64,000 bases of DNA from Owenia fusiformis (taxonomy: Eukaryota > Annelida > Polychaeta > Sabellida > Oweniidae). The DNA is taken from the NCBI GenBank assembly GCA_903813345.2, contig CAIIXF020000012.1, positions 22,766,184 through 22,830,183 of the forward strand. Reading direction: 5' to 3'. The notes under the pieces were generated by a model. It did no database searches and was not told where the DNA came from. It was given only the letters and a program-made list of their open reading frames with translations. Both the position numbers and the translations under genes were made by a program. Below, piece after piece: positions 23,701-31,762 of the stretch; positions within the stretch are counted from its first letter, which is position 1; the number at the start of each line of letters is the position of its first letter.

Positions 23701-25481
23701 CCACTAAGAGGCTGGTTACATGGGAAAATCTACATGTAAAGTGAAACTCATTTAAATGTAATACTACATTAACATAAAAGTTTAATGGCCAAAAATTTAT
23801 AAAAAGCTAAATATTTCTTTTGCCAGATTAGCTTGAGGTATTGTTGATGATGTAAGCAAGACAACAGTGCATCTTGAAGATGGAATAGATACAGTTAACT
23901 TAATGAGAATCATATTATTTAACTGGGCAGAGAATAACACTTTTTGGTCCATGCCCTTTTTTCAGGCACCAAATCTGTAAGAAAGTCTCCAAGTCAGTAA
24001 TGAGACCATGATGAGACAGATCTCTCACTCTACTAGGCCTACCTATATATACTTCACATTAATGATGAACTCAACAAATTAAATACAAGTATGACAATCC
24101 ATTTTGTACATTGGTGTCAGCAGTGGGATCAATTCTCAAATTATGAGAAAAGTAAAAGAAATCAAGAAGTAAATATGGCATGTGTAATTTACCATTTTCA
24201 TGAACCTCTCTTGTTGTGAAACTGCAGCACAGGAGGAAAGAAACCAGCAGTCCCCAAGTTCACCTTGTTTGATGTCCTCCTTACTGACTCCATCCACCAA
24301 TAGTCTTGGTTCTTTGCCATCCTCCAGTATGTCCTTATAAAGAAATGACAAAAATATTTGAATTACTCTGCATTTTGGCAGCAAAAGGTAATTGATTCAA
24401 TTTTAGATCATCAAATACAACACTATTCAATGTAAATAAAAAACATAATTTTATATTCCATTAAGCAATTCTATTTTATTTTTCTTACTTTCTATACAAT
24501 ATAAAATAAATTAGGATGCTACTCTCTGGAATTTTCTATGCATTTAGGTGTTACATGGTGTAAATTATTGTTTATTAATAGACAAGTACTGTGACAACCA
24601 AATTCAGCTGCTAGATTGAGATTTTTTTGACCAAAGATTCCTTCAAAAACAACTTTTTGAATTAAAGAAATTCAGTCATTTATGACACATATGCAGAACA
24701 AGCTGCAATTCTATGAATATATGGAGACACTTTCCAAGGGATGACATGAACAATAAATTCCAAAAAACCAAACAAGTTACCTTTGGTCGCTTCCACTCTA
24801 TATCTGGATCTACCCGTCCTTCTGAATAATAAAGGGCCTCATTGTCTGCTGGGAAATCTGCGTCACAGTACAATTCATCGTCAGACAAAACTTTCAGTTT
24901 TTCAATCATGACATCTTCTGTCTGAAAATATATAATACTTGGGGGTAAAATGTATAGGCTAGTACTAGGCCTAACTCTGTCAATTTTTGTGATTTTTTTT
25001 TAGTTTTGTAAAAAAGTAGAAAATGACAGTTTGGTGATGGGTACTTCATCGACAACAATCTGCATCTAAAATGACTCAAAACAGAAGTACCTAAAAGGTT
25101 TGATGAAAAAGTTGTGTCTGTTTATGGTCTACATGTGCAAATTTTATTAAACATTCAATTATCAATTTTTGTAATGAAAGTCCTCTAAGGACAACATCAA
25201 CTTACAGCAACACCCAAGCGTCCGTCTCCATAATCGCCCAGAGGAAGTTTATTTGGTGGTTCCTCTTCAGTCTTCATTCGTTCAACTGGTTCATCTTCAT
25301 ACTTCACTTCCTCGGCATCCTTGCTACTTTCATGTTCACTTGCCTCGCATGTCTCTGTTTTACCATGGAGATGTTCATCATTTGGATTGTTTTTCTTTGG
25401 ACTTGGGGAATTTGATTTTTTTGGACTTCTGGGTCCCGTATTGTCACTGTTATCTGTCGTTTTACTACCCCCACAACCCAT
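11568..25481 (-). CDS. Calpain-type cysteine protease lacking EF-hands, complete, 11 coding exons, 582 aa
   Basis: Calcium-dependent intracellular cysteine protease of family C2, which cuts substrates at limited sites. Residues 1-110 are a hydrophilic extension beginning MGCGGSK, matching an N-myristoylation signal (Gly2, Ser6) with a palmitoylatable Cys3, so membrane anchoring is likely. The protease core runs from about 111 to 365: LYCDADFPAD, the WKRP motif, QGELGDCWF with Cys168, SGHAYTITG with His326, and RVRNPWG with Asn351. All three catalytic residues are present. The C2-like domain III follows (about 366-576), with AGGCRN, NPQF and an acidic loop. The protein ends GYAFSS-TAA, and no penta-EF-hand domain was found downstream, so it is shorter than classical calpains (about 700 aa). 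All ten introns are GT-AG and phases agree. The last exon contains a possible donor (gtatgc) six codons before the stop, so a longer isoform cannot be excluded. Confidence 0.93.
11933..13436. mobile_element. GC-rich TIR element, about 1.5 kb
   Basis: Bounded by ctacccttacggaaat (11933-11948) and its exact complement atttccgtaagggtag (13421-13436). Both flanks inside carry arrays of ctgcggcagc/gctgccgcag motifs and gcagccttctcggagctggc blocks. It lies in calpain intron 10. No transposase frame; non-autonomous. Confidence 0.8.
13540..14620. repeat. 41-bp minisatellite, about 19 well-conserved units plus decayed ones
   Basis: The unit contains aaccttataatgttcttaac followed by ccttgggtgcatctatttta. 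Units from about 13850 to 14600 are nearly identical, and 13540-13840 are diverged units. It ends about 70 bp from the calpain exon-10 splice donor. Confidence 0.9.
14672..14805 (-). CDS. Calpain exon 10 (acidic loop of domain III)
   Basis: Begins phase 1 after tttgtag and ends phase 0 at TATAAG|GTTAGT. Encodes an Asp/Glu run (DDDDDEDEDE, counting the split codon), then ACVVIALMQEHRR and LQIGFVLYK, the conserved domain III segment. It bridges exons 9 and 11 exactly in phase. The (GAT)n tract starts directly at the acceptor. Confidence 0.92.
14806..15349. other. Calpain intron 9, ordinary part
   Basis: No exon or clear repeat recognised between exon 10 and the family A element. Confidence 0.4.
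15350..16512. mobile_element. Family A element, copy 2 (inverted relative to copy 1)
   Basis: Starts agaacaacggcaacgccaaa, then cgtagcgaatcccatcgaac; ends with an (acgg)n run at 16399-16470 and cctccgaacttcgttcgatg-ggataa. The interior has the same units with an aaaatggcggccatttt-type palindrome. It lies in calpain intron 9. Confidence 0.8.
16539..16655 (-). CDS. Calpain exon 9
   Basis: Phase 1 to phase 1. Encodes GEWKEDTAGGCRND and NPQFDLHITDV, the start of domain III. Donor is gtaagt. The family A element copy 2 ends about 26 bp into the following intron. Confidence 0.92.
17021..17190 (-). CDS. Calpain exon 8
   Basis: Phase 2 to phase 1. Encodes HSNWDNV, then GEFWMSFDDFCAQFNQVTIC (conserved core end), followed by DFDGDGDADQ, an Asp/Gly run resembling a calcium-binding loop. 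Confidence 0.93.
17435..17525. repeat. Dispersed repeat with second copy at 19510-19600
   Basis: Begins ttattatgcgcaatgactta and contains gacagtcaatcagattgcga. The second copy in the same intron is about 90% identical by eye. It is followed by many cgcgggatttcgcgggac blocks (17530-17910), which recur at 19360-19480. Confidence 0.7.
18152..19331. mobile_element. TIR element, about 1.2 kb (GTTGTCCGAAACCC ends)
   Basis: Left end ggggtcaacccagttgtccg-aaacccaattctccgaa; right end is its complement with few mismatches (ttcggagtattgggtttcgg-acaactggggtgtaccc). TIRs are about 36 bp. No coding capacity was seen. It lies in calpain intron 7. Confidence 0.75.
19560..19735 (+). promoter_or_regulatory. 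Promoter-like cassette in calpain intron 7
   Basis: Two CCAATCAG boxes (19562-19570 region and 19694-19701) precede tataaaag at 19727-19734. The first box lies in a dispersed repeat. No convincing gene follows, so this may be the promoter of a transposable element or a chance arrangement. Confidence 0.3.
20374..20914. mobile_element. MITE-like element (about 0.54 kb), copy with decayed left end
   Basis: Related to the element at 21871-22370: shares tttaaaccagtcatcaaaaa near the left and tttaccatatcgataccaat-cc at the right. Confidence 0.55.
20982..21073 (-). CDS. Calpain exon 7 (catalytic Asn)
   Basis: Phase 0 to phase 2. Encodes EKLIRVRNPWG, with the catalytic Asn351, then EWNGPWSD. Confidence 0.93.
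21115..21285. repeat. Short tandem repeat, about 20-bp unit
   Basis: Repeats of agtatagaaataaata and variants in calpain intron 6. Confidence 0.8.
21454..21534 (-). CDS. Calpain exon 6 (catalytic His)
   Basis: 27 codons, phase 0 to 0. Encodes GLVSGHAYTITGVAR, with catalytic His326. Confidence 0.93.
21871..22370. mobile_element. MITE, 500 bp
   Basis: TIRs of about 60 bp: the left end has ggcttggtagcgatggtgaa and tgtttctcttaaaccagtca; the right end is the complement, ending gatcccaatcc. Half copies occur at 17310-17390 and 41460-41579. Confidence 0.7.
22467..22638 (-). CDS. Calpain exon 5
   Basis: Phase 2 to 0. Encodes LHGSYEAIEGGQSMDALVDL and TGGLGEIYD, the conserved segment after the ALLEKAYAK motif. 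Confidence 0.93.
23195..23305. repeat. Near-perfect hairpin, 48-bp arms, 15-bp loop
   Basis: Left arm 23195-23242 and right arm 23258-23305 are complementary with one or two mismatches (core cccaatatttagagggggct). It lies in calpain intron 4. A partial third copy of attgggtgcggag occurs near 22857. Confidence 0.85.
23536..23729 (-). CDS. Calpain exon 4
   Basis: Phase 0 to 2. Encodes KFKFWRFGEWIDVLIDDLLP and EFWVALLEKAYAK, hallmark calpain core strands. Confidence 0.93.
24193..24333 (-). CDS. Calpain exon 3 (catalytic Cys)
   Basis: 47 codons, phase 0 to 0. Encodes KQGELGDCWFLSSCAAVSQQ with catalytic Cys168. Confidence 0.95.
24781..24921 (-). CDS. Calpain exon 2
   Basis: 47 codons, phase 0 to 0. 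Encodes LYCDADFPADNEALYYSEG and DIEWKRPK, the entry into the protease core. Confidence 0.93.
25206..25481 (-). CDS. Calpain exon 1 (acylated N-terminus)
   Basis: 92 codons from ATG 25481, ending at donor gtaag. Ser/Lys/Glu-rich and hydrophilic. MGCGGSK at the start supports this ATG. Confidence 0.9.
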
Positions 25482-25900
25482 TATTAAATTTATTATAAAG
25501 GTGGCTATAAAATGTTCTATTATGCACGATTATGTAAATTTATTCCTTCTATAACATTGGTAAAATCAATGTTTTGTCAGAAAGTTATAAAAAAGTGTAT
25601 CCCGTCGCCGAGCGCCATATAAACATATGACGTCAAAGGTCAAGGTGCTTTTTCATGACGGGAAACGACTAAATAAATCAATAATTCTTAAATTGTCGAA
25701 AGATAATCATTGTTTCTCTATATTAATTATTTTAGGGTCATAATAATATAAGTAAATTGAGTTTTTGTTTATCTTTATCTAAGGCATACTATAAGTGTTA
25801 AGTACCATTTTATTTATTTTGCAATTTACTGTCATGAAAAATGTAAATAAATAAATCCAAAGCAACAAAGATCTCTGTACCCCATTACCCGGGGTTCTGT
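25482..25900 (-). promoter_or_regulatory. Presumed calpain promoter region
   Basis: Lies immediately upstream of the calpain ATG. It contains a palindromic TGACGTCA (25628-25635; CREB/ATF-type site) overlapped by AAAGGTCAAGG (25635-25645; nuclear-receptor half-site type). Motif presence is seen; function is inferred. Confidence 0.35.
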
Positions 25901-28677
25901 ATTTTTCTCTTTCTTGTTGAGATAGAGAGAAAATATTGGCATTTTTAAAGTAACGTTTTTTATTTAGATCTTAAAGACAACACCGTGTTGCACTGGCCAA
26001 GGAACATGTATAAAAAACACGGACATCTAATACGCAGTTCTTCGAACTGCTCTGGAACTATAAAGTATTTGAAGTCCCAGAATTTCGCCAGAAACATTCT
26101 CTCTGACTGTGATAAAAAAGGACCCACGGTCCTGTGCTCACACAGTATTTTGTGCAGCCAATGATGATCAGGGCCGTCAGATGGGGGGGTGCGATGGGTG
26201 CGACCGCACCCCCCTTTGTCACCCCCTAAAAATTTTTTTTTTGAAAAATATTTTTTTTGTAATTTTTTTTTTCATTGACTCATACACTTTGAAAGTACCC
26301 AGAAAGCACCAAATAGCATCTTAAAATTGTAAAATTTTCTAGGGGTATTGGCCACCCCTCACACCCCCCATAAAACAATGGAAAAGTTCTAAATTTATTT
26401 TAGAGTTTTGTCTCAGACACTTTTAAAGTGCCCAGATATCATCAAATAGCTCCTTGATATAGTTAGTGTTTCTGGGGGACTTACTCCCCCTCTTGCATCT
26501 TGCACTTGCATAACCCTCCCCCCTCTGGCGCCCCCTCCCTTGATCCCCCCCCCAAAATAAAATTGTGATTTTCTCAAATTCTTTAATTGACACATCCACT
26601 TTGAAAGTGTGCCCAGAAAGCACCAAATAGTGTCGTAAAATTGTAAAATTTTCTAGGGGGAGTGGTTCACCCCTCACACCCCAAACAAAAAAATGGAAAA
26701 GTTCTGAATTTGTTTTATGTATTGTCTCAGACACTTTTAAATTGCCTAGACATCTTCAAATAGCTCCTTGATAAAGTTAATGATTCTGGAAGACTAACAC
26801 TTACTCGCCCTCTGGCATCCCCACTCCACCTCCCCCTCTGGCAGCCCCCTCCCTTAACACCACCCCCCCCCCCCCTCCCAAAAAAAAAGAGATTTTTCAA
26901 AAAATTTTATTGACTCATACCCTTTGAAAGTGCCCAGAAAGCACCAAATAGCATTTTAAAATTGTAAAATTTTCTTGGGAAATAGGCACTTTTAGGCACA
27001 GACACTTTTTAAGTGCCCAAACTTCATCGAATAGCACCTTGATATTGTAAATTTTGATATGGGGGACAAGCACTTGCTCCCCCTCTGGTACCCCAGCCCC
27101 ACCTCCCCCTCTGGCACCCCTCCCCCCTTTGACAACCCCAAAATTTGAAAAAAATTGTGATTGTTTTTCAATGTTTTTATTGACTAATACACTTTAAAAG
27201 TGCCCAGAAGCACCAAATATCATCTTTGAATTGTAAAATGTTCTAGGAGAGTTAGCCACCCCTCACATCCCCCACAAAACAAAAGAAAATATTCTGAATT
27301 TCATGTATTGTCTCAGATATTTTTTAAGTGCCCAGACATCATCAAATAGCACCTTGATATGGTCAATGTTTCTGGGGGACAACCCCTTGCTCCTCTACTG
27401 GCACCCCACCCCACTTCACCCTCTCATCCTCTTTGACACCCCCAAAAGAATTTGAAAAAAAATCACATTTTTCTTATTGACTCATAACGCACAGGCGTAC
27501 CAGATGATTGCAAATTCACTCCAAATACAACCAAATTTCAAAATTTTCCTGGGGGAGAACCCCCAGACCCCCCTGAATACTCAGTTTTTTATTCACTCAA
27601 CTCTTATTCCCGTGGTGGTGTACTACTTAGAAACTTACACTTTGAAAGTGCCCAGAAAGCACCAAATAGCATCTCAAAACTATAAAATTTTCTAGGGGGA
27701 GTGGACAACTCCTCACACCCCCCACAAATCAATTGGAATGTTTGGAAGTTGCATGCATTTGTTAATTCCAAACCAATACAGGGAGTAACTGACCCCCCCC
27801 CCCCCCCTCTGTCTTGCGCGATTTGATTTACGCGGCAAAAAATGACAATTTTATATTCTCTTAAGCAAAAAACCGCACCCCCCTTGGAGAAAAGTGTCTT
27901 ACGGGTCTGATGATTGACTTTATAGATTCTACACATGAGAAAGTTCCCTAAAAATGGCAGTCCTACTTTTTGTCACATTTTATAGAGTAAACACCAAAAA
28001 CTGGAATTTCAAATGCGCGAACATAAGTTGCATTAATGCAGCAACTACTGAAAATTCTACTTCAACAAAGTGTCTAGTATTTACAGAAAATTTGACTTTT
28101 TGACGTCAAAATCAGCAATTTCTCAGAAACCGGGTAAACTTGGGAAATGGTGATGATAGGTCAAATAGGCATTATGGATATGCATAAAATGAATGTGGAT
28201 ATGACTCAATCCGAATAGCAGTTTTAATTTGTGCAGCCAATATTGACGGATGGACGGAACGGACAGACCAACGGACAGACCAATGGACGGCCAGACACCT
28301 GGTCGATCCCATAGGCTCACTGTGTGAGCCAAAAAGGTTGAGTTGAATACCTCTTTTTATACGTGTTCCCAGGCCTATGTCTTGTTGTCTTGAATAGATA
28401 TTTTACCTCATTCGACTTAACTCTTTCCACCATCCATCAATTGATGAATTTTATATGTACATTTCCAAAACATGATAATTTGCCTTTAAACATTACTTTA
28501 AATGCTCTTCAAATCACTAGTATGATTTCTGTTATAAATGTTTTATCTTCCCCACTTCATAAAAAGGACATTATCCATTTACTTGACTTGAAAATTAATG
28601 GGCATCAATTAGTTGTTTTGTGGATTTTACAATGACCGTTCACACCATATACATGTAACAACACCAAATTGGATTCT
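25893..28677. repeat. Segmental duplication, copy A (interrupted)
   Basis: Starts at ggttctgtatttttctcttt and ends at acaccaaattggat. It is almost identical to copy B (28678-29612), except that it carries the insertion at 26169-27907 and 102 bp missing from B. It contains an ACGG-rich stretch at 28245-28290 and a 90-codon frame (28363-28635) also present in B, with no recognisable product. Confidence 0.9.
26169..27907. mobile_element. hAT-like insertion with 7-bp target duplication, 1.74 kb
   Basis: Flanked by TGATGAT on both sides (26162-26168 and 27908-27914). Copy B has a single TGATGAT (28845-28851), which proves the insertion. The left end is cagggccgtcagatgggggg, the CAGGG-type end common in hAT elements. 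The interior is five degenerate C-rich units spaced about 270-450 bp, each with cccagaaagcaccaaatag. No transposase; non-autonomous. Confidence 0.8.
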
Positions 28678-29612
28678 GGTTCTGTATTTTTCTCTTTCTT
28701 GTTGAGATAGAGAGAAAATATTGGCATTTTTAAAGTAACGTTTTTTATTTAGATCTTAAAGACAACACCGTGTTGCACTGGCCAAGGAACATGTATAAAA
28801 AAGGACCCACGGTCCTGTGCTCACACAGTATTTTGTGCAGCCAATGATGATTGACTTTATAGATTCTACACATGAGAAAGTTCCCTAAAAATGGCAGTCC
28901 TACTTTTTGTCACATTTTATAGAGTAAACACCAAAAACTGGAATTTCAAATGCGCGAACATAAGTTGCATTAATGCAGCAACTACTGAAAATTCTACTTC
29001 AACAAAGTGTCTAGTATTTACAGAAAATTTGACTTTTTGACGTCAAAATCAGCAATTTCTCAGAAACTGGGCAAACTTGGGAAATGGTGATGATAGGTCA
29101 AATAGGCATTATGGATATGCATAAAATGAATGTGGATATGACTCAATCCGAATAGCAGTTTTAATTTGTGCAGCCAATATTGACGGATGGACGGAACGGA
29201 CAGACCAACGGACAGACCAATGGACGGCCAGACACCTGGTCGATCCCATAGGCTCACTGTGTGAGCCAAAAAGGTTGAGTTGAATACCTCTTTTTATACG
29301 TGTTCCCAGGCCTATGTCTTGTTGTCTTGAATAGATATTTTACCTCATTCGACTTAACTCTTTCCACCATCCATCAATTGATGAATTTTATATGTACATT
29401 TCCAAAACATGATAATTTGCCTTTAAACATTACTTTAAATGCTCTTCAAATCACTAGTATGATTTCTGTTATAAATGTTTTATCTTCCCCACTTCATAAA
29501 AAGGACATTATCCATTTACTTGACTTGAAAATTAATGGGCATCAATTAGTTGTTTTGTGGATTTTACAATGACCGTTCACACCATATACATGTAACAACA
29601 CCAAATTGGATC
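28678..29612. repeat. Segmental duplication, copy B (empty site)
   Basis: Head-to-tail duplicate of copy A without the hAT-like insertion. It also lacks 102 bp lying between two ATAAAAAA repeats in copy A (26010-26017 and 26112-26119). Confidence 0.9.
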
Positions 29613-30449
29613 GTTGGGGAGGTGATGGGCCCAAAATGAATCCAGGAAACCACAAAAAGGTGTTTTTTCATTTTCATTGTCCTATGTAATAAGTGTAATC
29701 CTTAAAGAACAATAAAGGGGCTGGGCAATTTATTGAATTTTCTAACAAAAATGTTGTTTTTTGGTATTCTTTATTATAATCCAGATACACATGTACATTT
29801 TGTATATACAATTCATTATTGAATATTTTTTCATGACAAATACAGCAGACATGAAAGGCCAGATTAAAAGATATTCAACTCTTAATTTAAGTGGCTTAAT
29901 CTCAGAACTTAATGATTAATCTGACATATGTCATGAAAAAACCTGTTCTACAGTAGAATGTAAAACAGATGATTTGATTGGTTTAGCACATGTAGTGAGT
30001 CATTTACTAAATATTGAATGTATAGTAAAATGTCTTAGTGAACACCTCTCTTCAGTAAAAACTTATGTTTAGTGAACACCACTTCAAGACACATTTTACA
30101 TTGACACCTGTATAAATCCCCTCTCTGTAGTGAACAGCTACCTGAAGTGAACACCTTTTTGTGGCTCCATAGGTGTTCAATAGTACTATATACAGGCTTT
30201 ACCATAAAAATGTTCTTCAGCTCTTCATCATGGATCTTGTCAGAAATTATCAAGTGGAAACCATTCATATATAAATAATTTGAATCATCAATTTCCATGT
30301 TAGTATCCAAAAACTTAATTAAATCCCAAACATTTCTCGTGCAAGTAATTTATTGAACATGAACACCAACTTACTGAACATGAGCAGGTATTTATTGTAC
30401 ACAAATGGGAATTTAGAATCTCCAGTAATTATTTCTTAGTACATAAACA
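29613..30449. other. Intergenic between calpain and MED15; repeat relic
   Basis: AT-rich. 30030-30180 has scattered agtgaacacc motifs of the same decayed repeat type as 1060-1150 and 60730-60900. No gene seen. Confidence 0.4.
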
Positions 30450-31122
30450 CTAATATATTGCACATGTACAGTGAGTTCATGAATTTATTGCACATGTACA
30501 GTGAATTTATGAATATATATTGTACATATACAGAGTGAATTCATGAATATATTGCATATGTACAGTGAATTCATGAATATATTGTACATGTATAGTGAAT
30601 TCATGAATATATTGCACATGTACAGTGAGTTCATGAATATATTGCACATGTACAGTGAATTCATGAATATATTGCACATGTACAGTGAATTTATGAATAT
30701 ATATTGTACATATACAGAGTGAATTCATGAATATATTGCATATGTACAGTGAATTCATGAATATATTGCACATGTACAGTGAATTCATGAATATATTGCA
30801 CATGTACAGTGAGTTCATGAATTTATTGCACATGTACAGTGAATTTATGAATATATATTGTACATATACAGAGTGAATTCATGAATATATTGCATATGTA
30901 CAGTGAATTCATGAATATATTGCACATGTACAGTGAATTCATGAATATATTGTACATGTACAGTGAATTCATGAATATATTGCACATGTACAGTGAGTTC
31001 ATGAATATATTGCACATATACAGTGAATTCATGAATATATTGCACATGTACAGTGAATTCATGGATATATTGTACATGTATAGTGAATTCATGGATATAT
31101 TGTACATGTATAGTGAATTCAT
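30450..31122. repeat. 30-bp minisatellite, about 22 units
   Basis: The unit contains gaattcatgaatatattgca followed by catgtacagt. Because the unit is a multiple of three, several frames stay open and translate as MCNIFMNSLY-type repeats. These are not genes. Confidence 0.9.
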
Positions 31123-31580
31123 AATTGCACATTTCCCATTGCAAGAGACACATTGTTGATGTGGAAAAGGAGAGACAGCCATTTCTGAAAATGTATAATA
31201 GATGTAGATGTAGGCTACACAGTATAAACACATTGCATATGTAAATAATGCATGTTGTAAGAAGTCTATATTGGACTTTCAAAGACAAGCAAATTGTTGC
31301 ATTATCTACCCAAATTATCACAATTCTTGAGAGAGAAAAACTCCACTTAATTTCAATTATTGATCAATTTTGAATGTACAATTATCAGATCTTGGTAAAA
31401 TCAGCATGCACAAATTACATTTTTCTGACTGAACAAGTTAAGCCAGGTTTCATAATAGAATATTTTTTAATGAAGTATACTGTAAATAAGTTGAACATTG
31501 ATTGGTCCGAAGCTTTAATGAGTAAAATCAAGACCTTTCAGCAACCTTTTACCTAACAATAATGTTCCGATAGGTTTGGT

Positions 31581-31586
31581 TTTATT
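31581..31586 (-). terminator. MED15 polyadenylation signal (AATAAA on minus strand)
   Basis: Lies 40 nt beyond the MED15 stop codon on the minus strand. Confidence 0.45.
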
Positions 31587-31625
31587 ACACAGGTTTTCTA
31601 CAAAAGTTTTATATTTCTCTAGTCT

Positions 31626-31762
31626 TTAATCTTTGTTGTTGCAAGCAACTCTCACTGACATTTCCCACGTGTCTAGTAATGTTGATAATGAATGTATCTC
31701 TGCTAAACGAACTAGTCGTGCTGTTAAATTGTTCATGACATTTTTCAGGAATTCTGTCATAT
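31626..31762 (-). CDS. MED15: MED15 exon 12 (C-terminus)
   Basis: Acceptor ctttctcactccag, phase 1. Encodes TEFLKNVMNNLTARLV and LLDTWEMSVRVACNNKD, then TAA at 31628-31626. Confidence 0.92.

Noticed and set aside
28363-28635. 90-codon frame conserved in both segmental duplicates (also 29300-29572)
   Set aside because: The duplicates are near-identical at DNA level, so conservation says nothing about coding; no recognised domain.
30485-31321. Several open frames of MCNIFMNSLY-type and HEFTVHVQYI-type repeats
   Set aside because: Products of the 30-bp minisatellite, open in multiple frames on both strands.
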